Part shown: positions 1 to 7,869 of the stretch, one piece after another
Layout of the letters: the number at the start of each line of letters is the position of its first letter
Numbering within the stretch: position 1 is the first letter of the stretch
From: an uncultured Lentisphaeria bacterium
Lineage (GTDB): Bacteria > Verrucomicrobiota > Lentisphaeria > Victivallales > UBA1829
DNA: 55,247 nucleotides
Direction of reading: 5' to 3'
Assembly: GCA_949287225.1 (NCBI GenBank)
Contig: CASEFP010000101.1
Span: forward strand, 1 to 55,247
Made by a program: the position numbers and the translations under genes
The notes under the pieces: generated by a model
Database searches by the model: none
Told to the model about the DNA's origin: nothing
The model's input: only the letters and a program-made list of their open reading frames with translations

Positions 1-151
1 CAGTTTCATACAGCGATGCTCTGCATCGCAAAAATGCTTCGTGCAGGACTCTCAGTCCTGCCGCGGTCCAGCTGCGTAAGCTGGTCGCCGCAGGCGAAAT
101 CCCCGATACCGCGTATGCTTGCATCGCGGTAATTCATTTGCTGATTCAGCA
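1..151. repeat. Chain of short stem-loops, left-edge array
   Basis: The stretch is a run of perfect inverted repeats with very short loops: 13-29 (7-bp stem, loop tct), 43-61 (8-bp stem, loop ctc), 68-84 (stem CCAGCT/AGCTGG, loop gcgta), 85-97 (stem TCGCC/GGCGA, loop gca), 107-131 (7+4 bp with one bulged base) and 139-151 (5-bp stem, loop att). Positions 53-87 share about 35 bases with two copies inside the array at 36361-36697. It probably extends past the left edge. It ends 15 bases before the stop of the IclR gene, so it lies in or beyond the 3' end of that transcript. No gene is visible in it. Function is unknown. Confidence 0.8.
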
Positions 152-165
152 TTTCCGAAGTGTTT

Positions 166-909
166 TCAGAAAGCTGTGATTTTTTCCGCTGTCTCGTTCA
201 GGACCTGAATAATTCTTTTGTTCCGCTTTTCATTTTTCACGCCCGGCAGTGTATAAACTCCAAGTGCGCCGATCAGTTTTCCGGTTTTTCCGAAAACAGG
301 TACAGCATAGGTGAAAACTCCGTAACGTTCCCGCATGCACATGCAGAAGCCTTCTTTCCGGATGTGCACGGAGTCCGCCTCGTAATCCGGCCATGATTTT
401 TCAGGATGGCCGTTTTCATGAATCAGTATGGAGCGTCTGGCCGGAGAGGAGTAACTGAACATAACCCGCCCTGTCGCGGTTTCAAACAGGTAGCGGCGTT
501 CCATCTCCTCCATATTTACTTTGACAATTTTGCCTGTCGGTTCCGCTCGGACGAGGGTATTCCAGATGTTGTTGTCCAGAATGGCGAAAACCATGGATTC
601 ATTGAGATGCATCACGGCTGCCCGCATGACTGCCGTCACCTTTTCCCGGAAGTCATCTCCCCGTTGATAATTTCGGTAGGCGATTCTGCGGCAGACTGGA
701 CCGAATGTATAGCGCCCGGAACCGTTTTTCTCCACATACCCGCAGATGTGCATGGTTTTCAGAAGATTGTGAACGCTGTTCGCGGGAAAATGCAGTTTCT
801 CCGCCAGTATCTTTACCTCGAATCCCTGTTCTTCGACATCTTCGAACAGCAGCACATCCAGGAGATGCAGGGCCTTTGCCAGTGATTTGACGGGAATGTT
901 TTTGTTCAT
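166..909 (-). CDS. IclR family transcriptional regulator
   Basis: A 247-residue protein of normal IclR-family length. An N-terminal winged helix-turn-helix (about residues 8-65, with the recognition part around FPANSVHNLLKTM) is followed by the ligand-binding effector domain (about 75-245), where GALGVYTLPG near the C-terminus fits the family. IclR proteins are usually dimeric cytoplasmic repressors or activators that sense small metabolites. The gene is divergent from a GH13 enzyme, and the shared intergenic region holds matching inverted repeats, so control of that enzyme and of itself is the likely role. The ligand cannot be read from sequence; the neighbour suggests an oligosaccharide or sugar. 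Confidence 0.93.
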   Translation of the reverse strand: MNKNIPVKSLAKALHLLDVLLFEDVEEQGFEVKILAEKLHFPANSVHNLLKTMHICGYVEKNGSGRYTFGPVCRRIAYRNYQRGDDFREKVTAVMRAAVMHLNESMVFAILDNNIWNTLVRAEPTGKIVKVNMEEMERRYLFETATGRVMFSYSSPARRSILIHENGHPEKSWPDYEADSVHIRKEGFCMCMRERYGVFTYAVPVFGKTGKLIGALGVYTLPGVKNEKRNKRIIQVLNETAEKITAF

Positions 910-949
910 GGGAACGGATTCCTGCTGTTGTTTCTCCTGTAAAACGTAA

Positions 950-963
950 CCGGAAATTTCCGG
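950..963. promoter_or_regulatory. 14-bp perfect palindrome upstream of the IclR gene
   Basis: CCGGAAATTTCCGG is fully self-complementary and lies 41 bases upstream of the IclR start codon. Its centre resembles the GGAAATnATTTCC core known for E. coli IclR. It may be an autoregulatory site. TTCCGG is common in this genome, so chance is possible. Confidence 0.4.
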
Positions 964-979
964 AAATCAAATCTTGAAT

Positions 980-992
980 TCCATATTATGGA
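980..992. promoter_or_regulatory. Upstream operator copy, TCCA-N5-TGGA
   Basis: TCCATATTATGGA is an inverted repeat with the same TCCA-N5-TGGA frame as the site at 1054-1066. The two centres are 74 bases apart, close to seven helical turns, so both would face the same side of the DNA. Confidence 0.5.
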
Positions 993-1018
993 TTTTTTTC
1001 AAAAGAAATGTTTCGATA

Positions 1019-1046
1019 TTGATCTTTTTTTATTTTGAAATATAAT
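1019..1046 (+). promoter_or_regulatory. Promoter of the GH13 gene
   Basis: TTGATC (1019-1024) and TATAAT (1041-1046) are separated by 16 bases, a good sigma-70-like promoter. Transcription would start near 1053, directly at the inverted repeat 1054-1066. The leader to the GH13 start codon would be about 100 bases. Confidence 0.6.
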
Positions 1047-1053
1047 TGATATA

Positions 1054-1066
1054 TCCACAATGTGGA
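1054..1066. promoter_or_regulatory. Operator at the GH13 transcription start
   Basis: TCCACAATGTGGA is a perfect 6+1+6 inverted repeat placed just downstream of the -10 box. A protein bound here would block initiation. The divergent IclR regulator is the obvious candidate. Confidence 0.55.
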
Positions 1067-1154
1067 ATAGGAATAGGGGATTAAAATAGCATATGGATGA
1101 TCTCCGGGAAACGTATTGCAAAAGAAATAGTTTCATTCATCAAGGAGAATAAAA

Positions 1155-2498
1155 ATGTCCGCAGAAGTCAGAAAAGCACCCGATTATCTGGAAAACGCCG
1201 TCATGTATCAGATTTTTCTCCGCCCCTTTACTCCGGGAGGAACGCTGAAAAGCGCCATGAAAATGCTGGACCATCTTGCGGCGCTCGGTGTGGACATCCT
1301 GTATCTCTGCCCTGTTGCGGAAGCGGACGACGATCCGCGCCAGGAGTTTTGGAGCAGCCGGCAGATGGCATCCGGACTCGGCAATCCGAAGAATCCCTAC
1401 CGGATCAAGGATTATTACCGGATTGATCCCGAATACGGAACGGACGACGACTTGAAGCGCTTTACGGCATATGCCCATGAACGCGGCATGCGTGTGATTC
1501 TGGATCTGGTCTACTATCACTGCGGGCCCGGCGCAGTCTTCATCCATGATCACCCCGATTTTGTAAAACGTGAACCGGACGGAAACGTCAGGAACGGGAG
1601 ATGGCATTTCCCGGAGCTCAATTTCGATTCTCCGGCTCTGCGGGAGTATCTCCTTGCGAACATGGAGTATTTCATCCGCGAATTTGATGTGGACGGATAC
1701 CGGTGCGATGTGGCAGGGGAAGTCCCCATCGACTTCTGGGAAGAGGGACGGCGCCGGATTGAGGCAGTCAAACCCGATGTCATGATGCTTGCCGAAAGTA
1801 TGAAACCGGAGGAGCAGCGCTATGCATTTGATCTCAATTACTTTTTTGGCTGGGGACGTTTTTACGAGGTGTTTGCCGAAAACCTTCCTGCGGCGAAAAT
1901 GATGGAAATCTGGAAGGAATGCAATGCGCGTTTTCTGCCCGGAGCGCGGGTCATTCGCGCAACGGAGAATCATGATATTGCCAATGACCGGGCTCGTCCC
2001 GACAGCTCAATCGGATGGAGAGCGCATGATGCAATGCTGACGGTCAACTTTGCTCTCGACGGAGTGCCGTTTCTCTACAACGGACAGGAAATTGCCGATA
2101 CCGGCGCGCATTCCATATGGGGGAACCGTTTTTACGGAAAAGACCGCCTGATCGACTGGTCCTGCGCCCTGACACCCGAAGGGAAATCGCGTTTTTCGTT
2201 TCTGCAGAAACTGATCGAACTGCGTCATACGCAGAGGGCGCTTTCAACAGGCTCCGTCACCTGGCTTTCCCATGATATGCCCGATGCCGTTCTCGCATTC
2301 TCCCGAAACTGTCCGGAACAGAATCTGATGATCGTCGTAAATTGCCGCGACATGCCGCTCCGAGTCAAAATCGTTAGTGGCATGACACGTGTTTCTCCTC
2401 CGGAGGTCCTGCTGGCCCGCGGAGCGGATTTTTCCATGGAAAGCGGAATTCTGAAAACCGATCTCCTGCCGTTCGGATTCCTGATCGCAGAGTATTGA
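1155..2498 (+). CDS. GH13 (alpha-amylase family) glycoside hydrolase
   Basis: A 447-residue (beta/alpha)8-barrel enzyme acting on alpha-glucosidic bonds. The four GH13 regions are visible: DLVYYH (about 117-122, a variant of the usual DxVxNH), GYRCD with the nucleophile at D185, LAES with the acid/base at E214, and ENHD (271-274). There is no signal peptide, so it should be cytoplasmic and act on imported oligosaccharides or glucosides. The Asn-to-Tyr change in region I and the short length make it different from classical secreted amylases; the exact substrate is open. The start is supported by AAGGAG about eight bases upstream. It is expressed divergently from the IclR regulator through the promoter and operators at 980-1066. 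Confidence 0.9.
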   Translation: MSAEVRKAPDYLENAVMYQIFLRPFTPGGTLKSAMKMLDHLAALGVDILYLCPVAEADDDPRQEFWSSRQMASGLGNPKNPYRIKDYYRIDPEYGTDDDLKRFTAYAHERGMRVILDLVYYHCGPGAVFIHDHPDFVKREPDGNVRNGRWHFPELNFDSPALREYLLANMEYFIREFDVDGYRCDVAGEVPIDFWEEGRRRIEAVKPDVMMLAESMKPEEQRYAFDLNYFFGWGRFYEVFAENLPAAKMMEIWKECNARFLPGARVIRATENHDIANDRARPDSSIGWRAHDAMLTVNFALDGVPFLYNGQEIADTGAHSIWGNRFYGKDRLIDWSCALTPEGKSRFSFLQKLIELRHTQRALSTGSVTWLSHDMPDAVLAFSRNCPEQNLMIVVNCRDMPLRVKIVSGMTRVSPPEVLLARGADFSMESGILKTDLLPFGFLIAEY

Positions 2499-2539
2499 GA
2501 TGTGCGGAAATACGGCACCCGCCTTCCGGGATCGGGATG

Positions 2540-3556
2540 TTACGCGAGCTGGAGCTCGGTTTTGATTGCGGAATGAAACGGTCTGTGCTGTTCGGCGTAT
2601 CCGTCGAGCAGCCAGCGCTGCGACTCGCGGAACATTTTCTCCAGCTGCTGATGCATCATCGCAATTCCCGGATAGGTCGCAAGTTCAGGGATCACGTCGT
2701 AGGTCAGCAGGAAGAAATCCTTGCCGGGAAGCATGCCGTAAAGACGGGCGCATGTTACAAGCGGAAGCGTCAGTGCGGAATGAAGAACGACGATTCCGCG
2801 CGGCGGTTGCTTCGAGGCGAAAAGACGGTTCCCGACTTCCGACATTTCCGTGGGAATATCAGAAAATTTCCGCATGAAGATCGTATCTGAACGCAGTTTC
2901 GCGCCCAGTTCGGCGGCGGATTCATAAAAAGCAATCAGACGTTCAGCAAGAAAGGGTTGCTTCAGACTGGATTCCGGCGAGACCAGCGCAATCTCCCGTC
3001 CCGCCTCGATCAGCAGCCAGGAAAGCCCCTCGCGGATGCTGTTCTTTGTATCCGTTGCGGCACAGTTGAACTCCTTGTAGTTCCGGTTGATCAGGAGCTG
3101 CGGGATGCCGCGCTGTTCCAGATGATCCATCATCGGAATGGATTCGATTCCCGGCGTGACCCAGATCGCCGCCGCGCCCGGCGCGCATAATGCGTCGAGC
3201 TGTTTGAGCACCTCATGCTCGCGCAGACGGTGCACGGGAATGTCGGAGGCTACTTCCGGAAAGAAGATCTCCCGGAGCGACCGGTCGTTCATGTCCGGAA
3301 ACGAGCAGGAGATGATGAACAGTTCGCGGATTTTCCTGTTGTCCGCGCCTGGTGCGCTGACATAAGTGCGGCCCCCCTGATTGGAGGCAAGGCACCCGCG
3401 CTCTTTGAGTGCGCGCACTGCCCGTTCAACCGTATTCCGCGAGCAGTTGTATTTTTTGCAGAGCTGGTTGCGCGAAAGAATCGGATCGCCCACCTTGAGG
3501 CGGCCGACACGGATTTCACCTAGGATCATATTCTGAAGCATCTGGGATTTGTTCAT
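2540..3556 (-). CDS. GntR-type regulator with LacI-like sensor domain
   Basis: A 338-residue one-component regulator. Residues 1-70 form a GntR winged helix-turn-helix (ILSRNQLCKKYNCSRNTVER is the recognition part). The rest is a periplasmic-binding-protein-like domain of the LacI/GalR sensor type, ending in features such as PGKDFFLLTYD. Such hybrids normally sense sugars in the cytoplasm. The gene is divergent from the isomerase/epimerase-like gene at 3764, with a 207-base intergenic region, and is probably its regulator. It converges on the GH13 gene with only 41 bases between stops. Confidence 0.9.
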   Translation of the reverse strand: MNKSQMLQNMILGEIRVGRLKVGDPILSRNQLCKKYNCSRNTVERAVRALKERGCLASNQGGRTYVSAPGADNRKIRELFIISCSFPDMNDRSLREIFFPEVASDIPVHRLREHEVLKQLDALCAPGAAAIWVTPGIESIPMMDHLEQRGIPQLLINRNYKEFNCAATDTKNSIREGLSWLLIEAGREIALVSPESSLKQPFLAERLIAFYESAAELGAKLRSDTIFMRKFSDIPTEMSEVGNRLFASKQPPRGIVVLHSALTLPLVTCARLYGMLPGKDFFLLTYDVIPELATYPGIAMMHQQLEKMFRESQRWLLDGYAEQHRPFHSAIKTELQLA

Positions 3557-3723
3557 GGACGCGGCCTTTGATTACGGAAATCATGGAAAAAGAATACAAG
3601 AAAACTCTCCATATTTTACTTCTGTCCAGCTTGGATTTCAAGGATTGTTTGAGAAATAAAAGGAAAAGAAGTCAAGTTTTTTTTCGATAAAATCCGCCCG
3701 AGGCTTGCAAGGAGCACGAATGC

Positions 3724-3739
3724 TTCTACATTTATAGAA
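3724..3739. promoter_or_regulatory. Candidate operator before the epimerase-like gene
   Basis: TTCTA-N6-TAGAA is a short inverted repeat 24 bases upstream of the start codon at 3764, where it would overlap the start of the transcript. It may be the target of the divergent GntR/LacI regulator, but five-base arms are weak evidence. Confidence 0.25.
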
Positions 3740-3763
3740 AAAACAGACCAAGGAGGTATTTTC

Positions 3764-4684
3764 ATGTTTCTGACCGGATTCGCAGACGAGGCGTCCCATG
3801 ACCTGAAGGAACAGATCAGGGCGACGGAAGAGCTTGGGTGGAAGTTCATCGAAACGCGCGCCATCGGAGAAAAAAATCTCGGCACGCTTTCCGATGCCGA
3901 ATTCGACGAGGTGCTTGAGACGTTGTCCCATACCGACGTCCGCTTCAACTGCTACGGCAGCGCCGTCGCCAACTGGGGGAAATCCCCCCGTTCCGACGCC
4001 GATTTCGAGGCCAGCAGAAAAGAACTGATCACCGCCATTCCCCGCATGCACAAACTCGGCATCAGGATGATCCGCGGCATGAGCTTCCGCCGCGCGGCCG
4101 ACGAGACGTTCGACAATCCCGATCTGGAAAAGGTCATCTTCGCCAAGATCAAGGAACTGGTCCGCATCTGCGAGAACGAAGGCATCATCTACGGGCATGA
4201 GAACTGCATGAACTACGGCGGACAGTCCTGGCACCATACGCTCCGCCTGCTCGAAAACATCAATTCGGACAACTTCCAGCTGATCTTCGACACCGGAAAT
4301 CCGACTTTCAACTTCAGCCGTCTCGGGCCGAAACCCTACAAGCTCCAGAGCTCCTGGGAGTTCTACTCCAACGTGAAGGAGTTTGTCACCTATGTCCATA
4401 TCAAAGATGCCAATTGCGAAGTGCTTCCGGACGGTTCCGTCAAACAGGTCTACTGCTGGGCCGGGGAAGGGCAGGGCGACGTCGAACGCATTGTCACGGA
4501 TCTGATCCGGCGCGGCTACGACGGCGGTATCTCGATGGAGCCACATGTGGCCTCCGTCTTCCATGCGCAGACGAAATCCGACGATCCCGAGGCATTCGCA
4601 AAGATCCGCTACTCCAGCTATGTCGAATACGGGAAGCGCTTCGAGAAACTTCTCGCCAAATGCAGAGAAGCGGCGAAACAGTGA
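3764..4684 (+). CDS. Sugar phosphate isomerase/epimerase-like TIM barrel protein
   Basis: A 306-residue protein of the xylose-isomerase-like TIM barrel superfamily (AP_endonuc_2 fold). Likely metal ligands sit in HENCMNYGG, IFDTGNP, YVHIKDAN and ISMEPHV near the ends of the strands. Members isomerise or epimerise sugars, inositols or ketosugars, and the substrate cannot be fixed from sequence. No signal peptide is seen. AAGGAGG lies about seven bases before the ATG. The divergent GntR/LacI regulator suggests induction by a sugar. A strong terminator follows at 4707. Confidence 0.85.
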   Translation: MFLTGFADEASHDLKEQIRATEELGWKFIETRAIGEKNLGTLSDAEFDEVLETLSHTDVRFNCYGSAVANWGKSPRSDADFEASRKELITAIPRMHKLGIRMIRGMSFRRAADETFDNPDLEKVIFAKIKELVRICENEGIIYGHENCMNYGGQSWHHTLRLLENINSDNFQLIFDTGNPTFNFSRLGPKPYKLQSSWEFYSNVKEFVTYVHIKDANCEVLPDGSVKQVYCWAGEGQGDVERIVTDLIRRGYDGGISMEPHVASVFHAQTKSDDPEAFAKIRYSSYVEYGKRFEKLLAKCREAAKQ

Positions 4685-4706
4685 TTCCACGGAATCCCTG
4701 ATCAGA

Positions 4707-4745
4707 AAACGCGGAGCGCTGCCGGAAAGCGGACTCCGCGTTTTT
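4707..4745. terminator. Intrinsic terminator between convergent genes
   Basis: A 10-bp stem (AAACGCGGAG / CTCCGCGTTT, 4707-4716 and 4734-4743) runs into TTTTT on the plus strand. The minus strand also has a short T run, so it may serve both the epimerase-like gene and the ZIP transporter gene. Confidence 0.85.
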
Positions 4746-4763
4746 CCTGTAGGGACGGGATAC

Positions 4764-5591
4764 TCAGAGAAATTCCAGCCCCGCGCCGATGAACAGCATG
4801 CCGCCGAGGACGCCGGCGAGCGCGATGTGATGTTTCCCGTAGGTTTCCGCCATCGGGAGCAGTTCATCGAAGGAGATGTAGATCATCACTCCCGCCACGA
4901 TGGCGAAAAGCACGGAAAGCAGAGTCGGCGTCAGAAGAGGCAGCAGGAAGAGGAAGCCGATCAGCGCGCCAGCGGGTTCGGCAAGTCCGGAGAGCAGAGA
5001 ATAAAGCAGCGCCTTTTTCCGGCTTCCCGTCGCGTAGAGAATCGGGACGGCGACGGCGATCCCCTCCGGGATGTTGTGCAGTGCGATGGCGATGGCGATC
5101 GGGATGCCGAGCTCCGTTCCGGAGAGTCCCGCCGCGAAGGTCGCGAGTCCTTCCGGGAAGTTGTGGATGCCGATTGCGAGTGCGAAGAGAATGCCCGCGC
5201 GCCCGAATTTCGCCCGTTCGTTTTCCTGCGCGTGTTCGGCGTGGCATACTTCGCTTCCGCTGCGGACATGGTGAGGATTCTCTACTTCCGGGATCAGCCG
5301 GTCGATGAGAAAGGTTGCGAAAATGCCGAAAGCGAACGCACCCACGGCGAACAGTCCCCCTGCGAGGGAGCCGTATCCGGCGGCCAAGCCGGTTCTTGCC
5401 TGCGACATGAGCTCGACAAGCGAAATATAGACCATCACTCCGGCGGAAAATCCCAGCGAAGCGGAAAGGAAGACACCTGATTCCTCCTCCTTTTTTGCAA
5501 AGAAGGCGAGAATTCCGCCGAGCCCTGTGGAGAGTCCGGCGAAGAGAGTCAAGGCGAATACGAAGAAAAACTGTCCGATTGTCACTTCCAT
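4764..5591 (-). CDS. zupT: ZIP family divalent metal transporter
   Basis: A 275-residue inner-membrane protein with about eight predicted helices, of the ZupT/ZIP type that imports zinc and other divalent metals. The two family motifs are clear: HNFPEG in one helix and HNIPEG in the next, supplying the metal-binding His and Glu residues. A hydrophilic loop around residues 115-130 contains His and Glu (ENPHHVRSGSEVCHAEHAQ), as in many ZIP proteins. Its start codon directly follows the U-tract of a hairpin whose 3' arm would be its ribosome binding site (see 5592-5633). I assign zupT by family; metal specificity is not proven. Confidence 0.9.
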   Translation of the reverse strand: MEVTIGQFFFVFALTLFAGLSTGLGGILAFFAKKEEESGVFLSASLGFSAGVMVYISLVELMSQARTGLAAGYGSLAGGLFAVGAFAFGIFATFLIDRLIPEVENPHHVRSGSEVCHAEHAQENERAKFGRAGILFALAIGIHNFPEGLATFAAGLSGTELGIPIAIAIALHNIPEGIAVAVPILYATGSRKKALLYSLLSGLAEPAGALIGFLFLLPLLTPTLLSVLFAIVAGVMIYISFDELLPMAETYGKHHIALAGVLGGMLFIGAGLEFL

Positions 5592-5633
5592 AAAAAATCC
5601 CCCGTTCCGGGAAATATAACCCCGGAAGGGGGA
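5592..5633 (-). terminator. Hairpin acting as terminator and masking the zupT ribosome binding site
   Basis: On the minus strand, TCCCCCTTCCGGG pairs with CCCGGAA-C-GGGGGA (one bulged C, nine-base loop). It is followed by TTTTTT and then at once the ATG of the ZIP gene. It has the form of an intrinsic terminator for the upstream S41 peptidase gene. Its 3' arm GGGGGA also sits exactly six bases before the zupT start, where a Shine-Dalgarno sequence should be. Confidence 0.75.
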
Positions 5634-5687
5634 AAATGCAAGAATGCGCAGGGGCAGACGATGTTTCTTCTGTTTGTCCGGCGGCCT

Positions 5688-7586
5688 TTATCGGTTTGTG
5701 CGATGGAGGAGGATTTCAGCGAGAACCTTGCGCATGAATGGATCTTTCTTCCGCAGGTAATCGACGGGATCCGCGCCTGTATCCGAATTCCAGTAGTCGA
5801 AAAATTCTTCTGCGGAGAGTTCGAGCGGCACTTCCACATCGCCGTGAAAGGTGTCCGCCGCCCTTTGACAGCCTGAAATGTCCGCCGCCACGGCGAGAGA
5901 GAAGACCAGTCCGGAATTCGGCAGCGCCAGATGAATCGGGTCGGGCCCTTTGCCGAGGCTGACCGGACTGGGCATTCCGATGGATACAAGCTGATCGCAT
6001 TGACGGGCGACGGCGAGCAGTCCGCCCGTCGAGGAGTAGATATCCTGCGCCAGAATATAGATCGGACAGGAAAGTTTCAGGGAATCTTCCGTTGGTATGA
6101 TTTCAAGCGTGTTTTCTCTCACCAGGTAACGATCCTTTCCGAGCCACGGCAGTTCCCGCCTTTCCCATGGCCGGGAGACTCCGCGGCTTTCCCGATGCTC
6201 AGGAAATGCCTTGGGCAATATCTGTTTCCTGCGTTTGAAATATTCCCGGTTTTCGGGTGAATCAATGACCGCCCATGTATTTTCCACCTTCACAGGTTCG
6301 GAAAGCAGCATCGAAAGGATTTCCTGCCAGACATGATCACTGCCTCCGCCGTTGAAACGCACGTCGAGGACAAGTGCGTCGATCTTTCCTGCGGGCCTCT
6401 TCTTCAGTATTTCCTTCTTATAAAAGTTTTTGCTGTTCAAAGACATCGAGGGAATCCGCAGATAAAGAATTTTTTCCTGCGGCAGGTATCTGGCTCCTTG
6501 CGGAATTCCTGCTGCCGGGTGCTGCGGCATCCTGATCTGAATGGGCGCATCGGTATGCAGTATGATTTCGCGTCCCTCCCGTGTGCGGAAACGGAATTCG
6601 CGCGGCGGGAGATCCATGAAAACATAAAAATTGTCACCGAGACCGGTAAATGCCGATCCATAAAAGATGCCGCGCTTGAAGTCGAAGCGGTCGAGTCGGT
6701 CCTGCAGCGCCGGAAGCAGTTCTTCTGGTTTTCTGCCGTCGACCGCAGTCAGTTCCGAGCCGTAAGGCAGAAACGTATTTCCCTGCTGATGGCTGTATTC
6801 GCTGTAATACGCTCCCGCATAATATTTCAGGCGGATGGATCGACAACGGTATGCCGGATTGCGTAATGTATTCAGCACAAGCGCATTCTGTGTGATTTTC
6901 AGCTCTTCTTCAGACACGGAAAAAATCTTCAGAATTTCAGGAACCGCTTTCAGAAAGTGGTATGGTGCACTGCTGAGGCTCAGATGATTGCCCTTGCAGG
7001 CAGCAAGAGCCTCTTGAAGAAGCGCGGCAAATTCAAGGAAAGATTCCTCTCCAGTGATCCTGGAACGGTATTCCGCAAGTTTCCCCCAGACGTCGAGGCC
7101 GAACAATTCCCGGTTTGCCAGTGTGAACGGGAATGTGTTGCGGAGCAGTGCGGTCATCCGGTCAAAATCCGCAAGCATTTTCTCCTTGTCCAGTTCGGGA
7201 AACGGAATATCCGGAAGCATGGTGCAGCTGCAAATCCTGTCGTCCGATGTTATCGTCAAAACCAGTTGCTGCGGTCCACGGCCGTGGAGACGGAAGCGGA
7301 TCACCTCCACGCGGACTGTAACAGACTTTTTCCTTGGAAGTGTGCGGATTTCCGGCGTTTCCGGAAGTGTCTCAAATACATTTTGCAGGCGCTGGAGGAT
7401 TCTCCGGGACAAATGCGGCTTCAATTCGTCCGCGCAGAGACTGGACGCCTTTTCCAGACTGCCTTTCCGGACGGCATCGTAAAATTGCCTCGCGATCATC
7501 TCCGTATTATCCATCTCCCCAAATGTGGAAAAGATGCCAGCCAGAAACAGGAAAATTCCGATTCCCCACATCTTTCCTGGACTCAT
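5688..7586 (-). CDS. S41 family peptidase-like protein, membrane-anchored or exported
   Basis: About 632 residues. A short charged start and a hydrophobic stretch (WGIGIFLFLAGIF) indicate a signal peptide or anchor, so it acts outside the cytoplasm. The N-terminal 200 residues are not recognised. The C-terminal third is an S41 (C-terminal processing protease/tricorn-like) fold: ILYLRIPSM, LVLDVRFNGGG, then AQDIYSSTGG in place of the usual SASASE, and SLGKG. The Ser of YSSTG and the Lys of GKG fit the family's catalytic dyad, but the usual Glu after the serine is replaced by Gly. I prefer the second Met because AAGGGG precedes it; a start at 7604 is possible. No partner gene points to its substrate. 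Confidence 0.8.
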   Translation of the reverse strand: MSPGKMWGIGIFLFLAGIFSTFGEMDNTEMIARQFYDAVRKGSLEKASSLCADELKPHLSRRILQRLQNVFETLPETPEIRTLPRKKSVTVRVEVIRFRLHGRGPQQLVLTITSDDRICSCTMLPDIPFPELDKEKMLADFDRMTALLRNTFPFTLANRELFGLDVWGKLAEYRSRITGEESFLEFAALLQEALAACKGNHLSLSSAPYHFLKAVPEILKIFSVSEEELKITQNALVLNTLRNPAYRCRSIRLKYYAGAYYSEYSHQQGNTFLPYGSELTAVDGRKPEELLPALQDRLDRFDFKRGIFYGSAFTGLGDNFYVFMDLPPREFRFRTREGREIILHTDAPIQIRMPQHPAAGIPQGARYLPQEKILYLRIPSMSLNSKNFYKKEILKKRPAGKIDALVLDVRFNGGGSDHVWQEILSMLLSEPVKVENTWAVIDSPENREYFKRRKQILPKAFPEHRESRGVSRPWERRELPWLGKDRYLVRENTLEIIPTEDSLKLSCPIYILAQDIYSSTGGLLAVARQCDQLVSIGMPSPVSLGKGPDPIHLALPNSGLVFSLAVAADISGCQRAADTFHGDVEVPLELSAEEFFDYWNSDTGADPVDYLRKKDPFMRKVLAEILLHRTNR

Positions 7587-7820
7587 TTCTCGTTTCCCCT
7601 TCATGTGTTCTGATATTGTTCATCGGCAGGATCACAGGAATCTCTTATGTCAAAACATCCGTTCGGAACAGTTTGCCTTGCCGCTTCACACGACGGTCTC
7701 TGCGTGAAATGAAACATTCCTTTCCGCCACCATGTTTTTGAATCACGCGATCAACTCCTCTGCTGTCCTGAAAATTGAATTTCCAGCTTGGGTAATTATG
7801 GGAGTTGTGGAGCTGATGTA

Positions 7821-7856
7821 AAACGCCTCCGTCCCGGGGGGAGCGGAGGCGTTTTT
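7821..7856. terminator. Intrinsic terminator downstream of the dehydrogenase operon
   Basis: An 11-bp perfect stem (7821-7831 with 7844-7854), a 12-base loop and T-rich ends on both strands. It lies just past the stop of the minus-strand dehydrogenase gene and ends its operon. The rest of 7605-7869 shows no gene. Confidence 0.85.
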
Positions 7857-7869
7857 TGAACGGAATGGT

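Noticed and set aside
1092..1151. A 19-codon open frame in the GH13 leader that could be a leader peptide
   Set aside because: Ribosome site spacing is poor and the peptide has no run of any regulatory amino acid. No attenuator hairpin follows.
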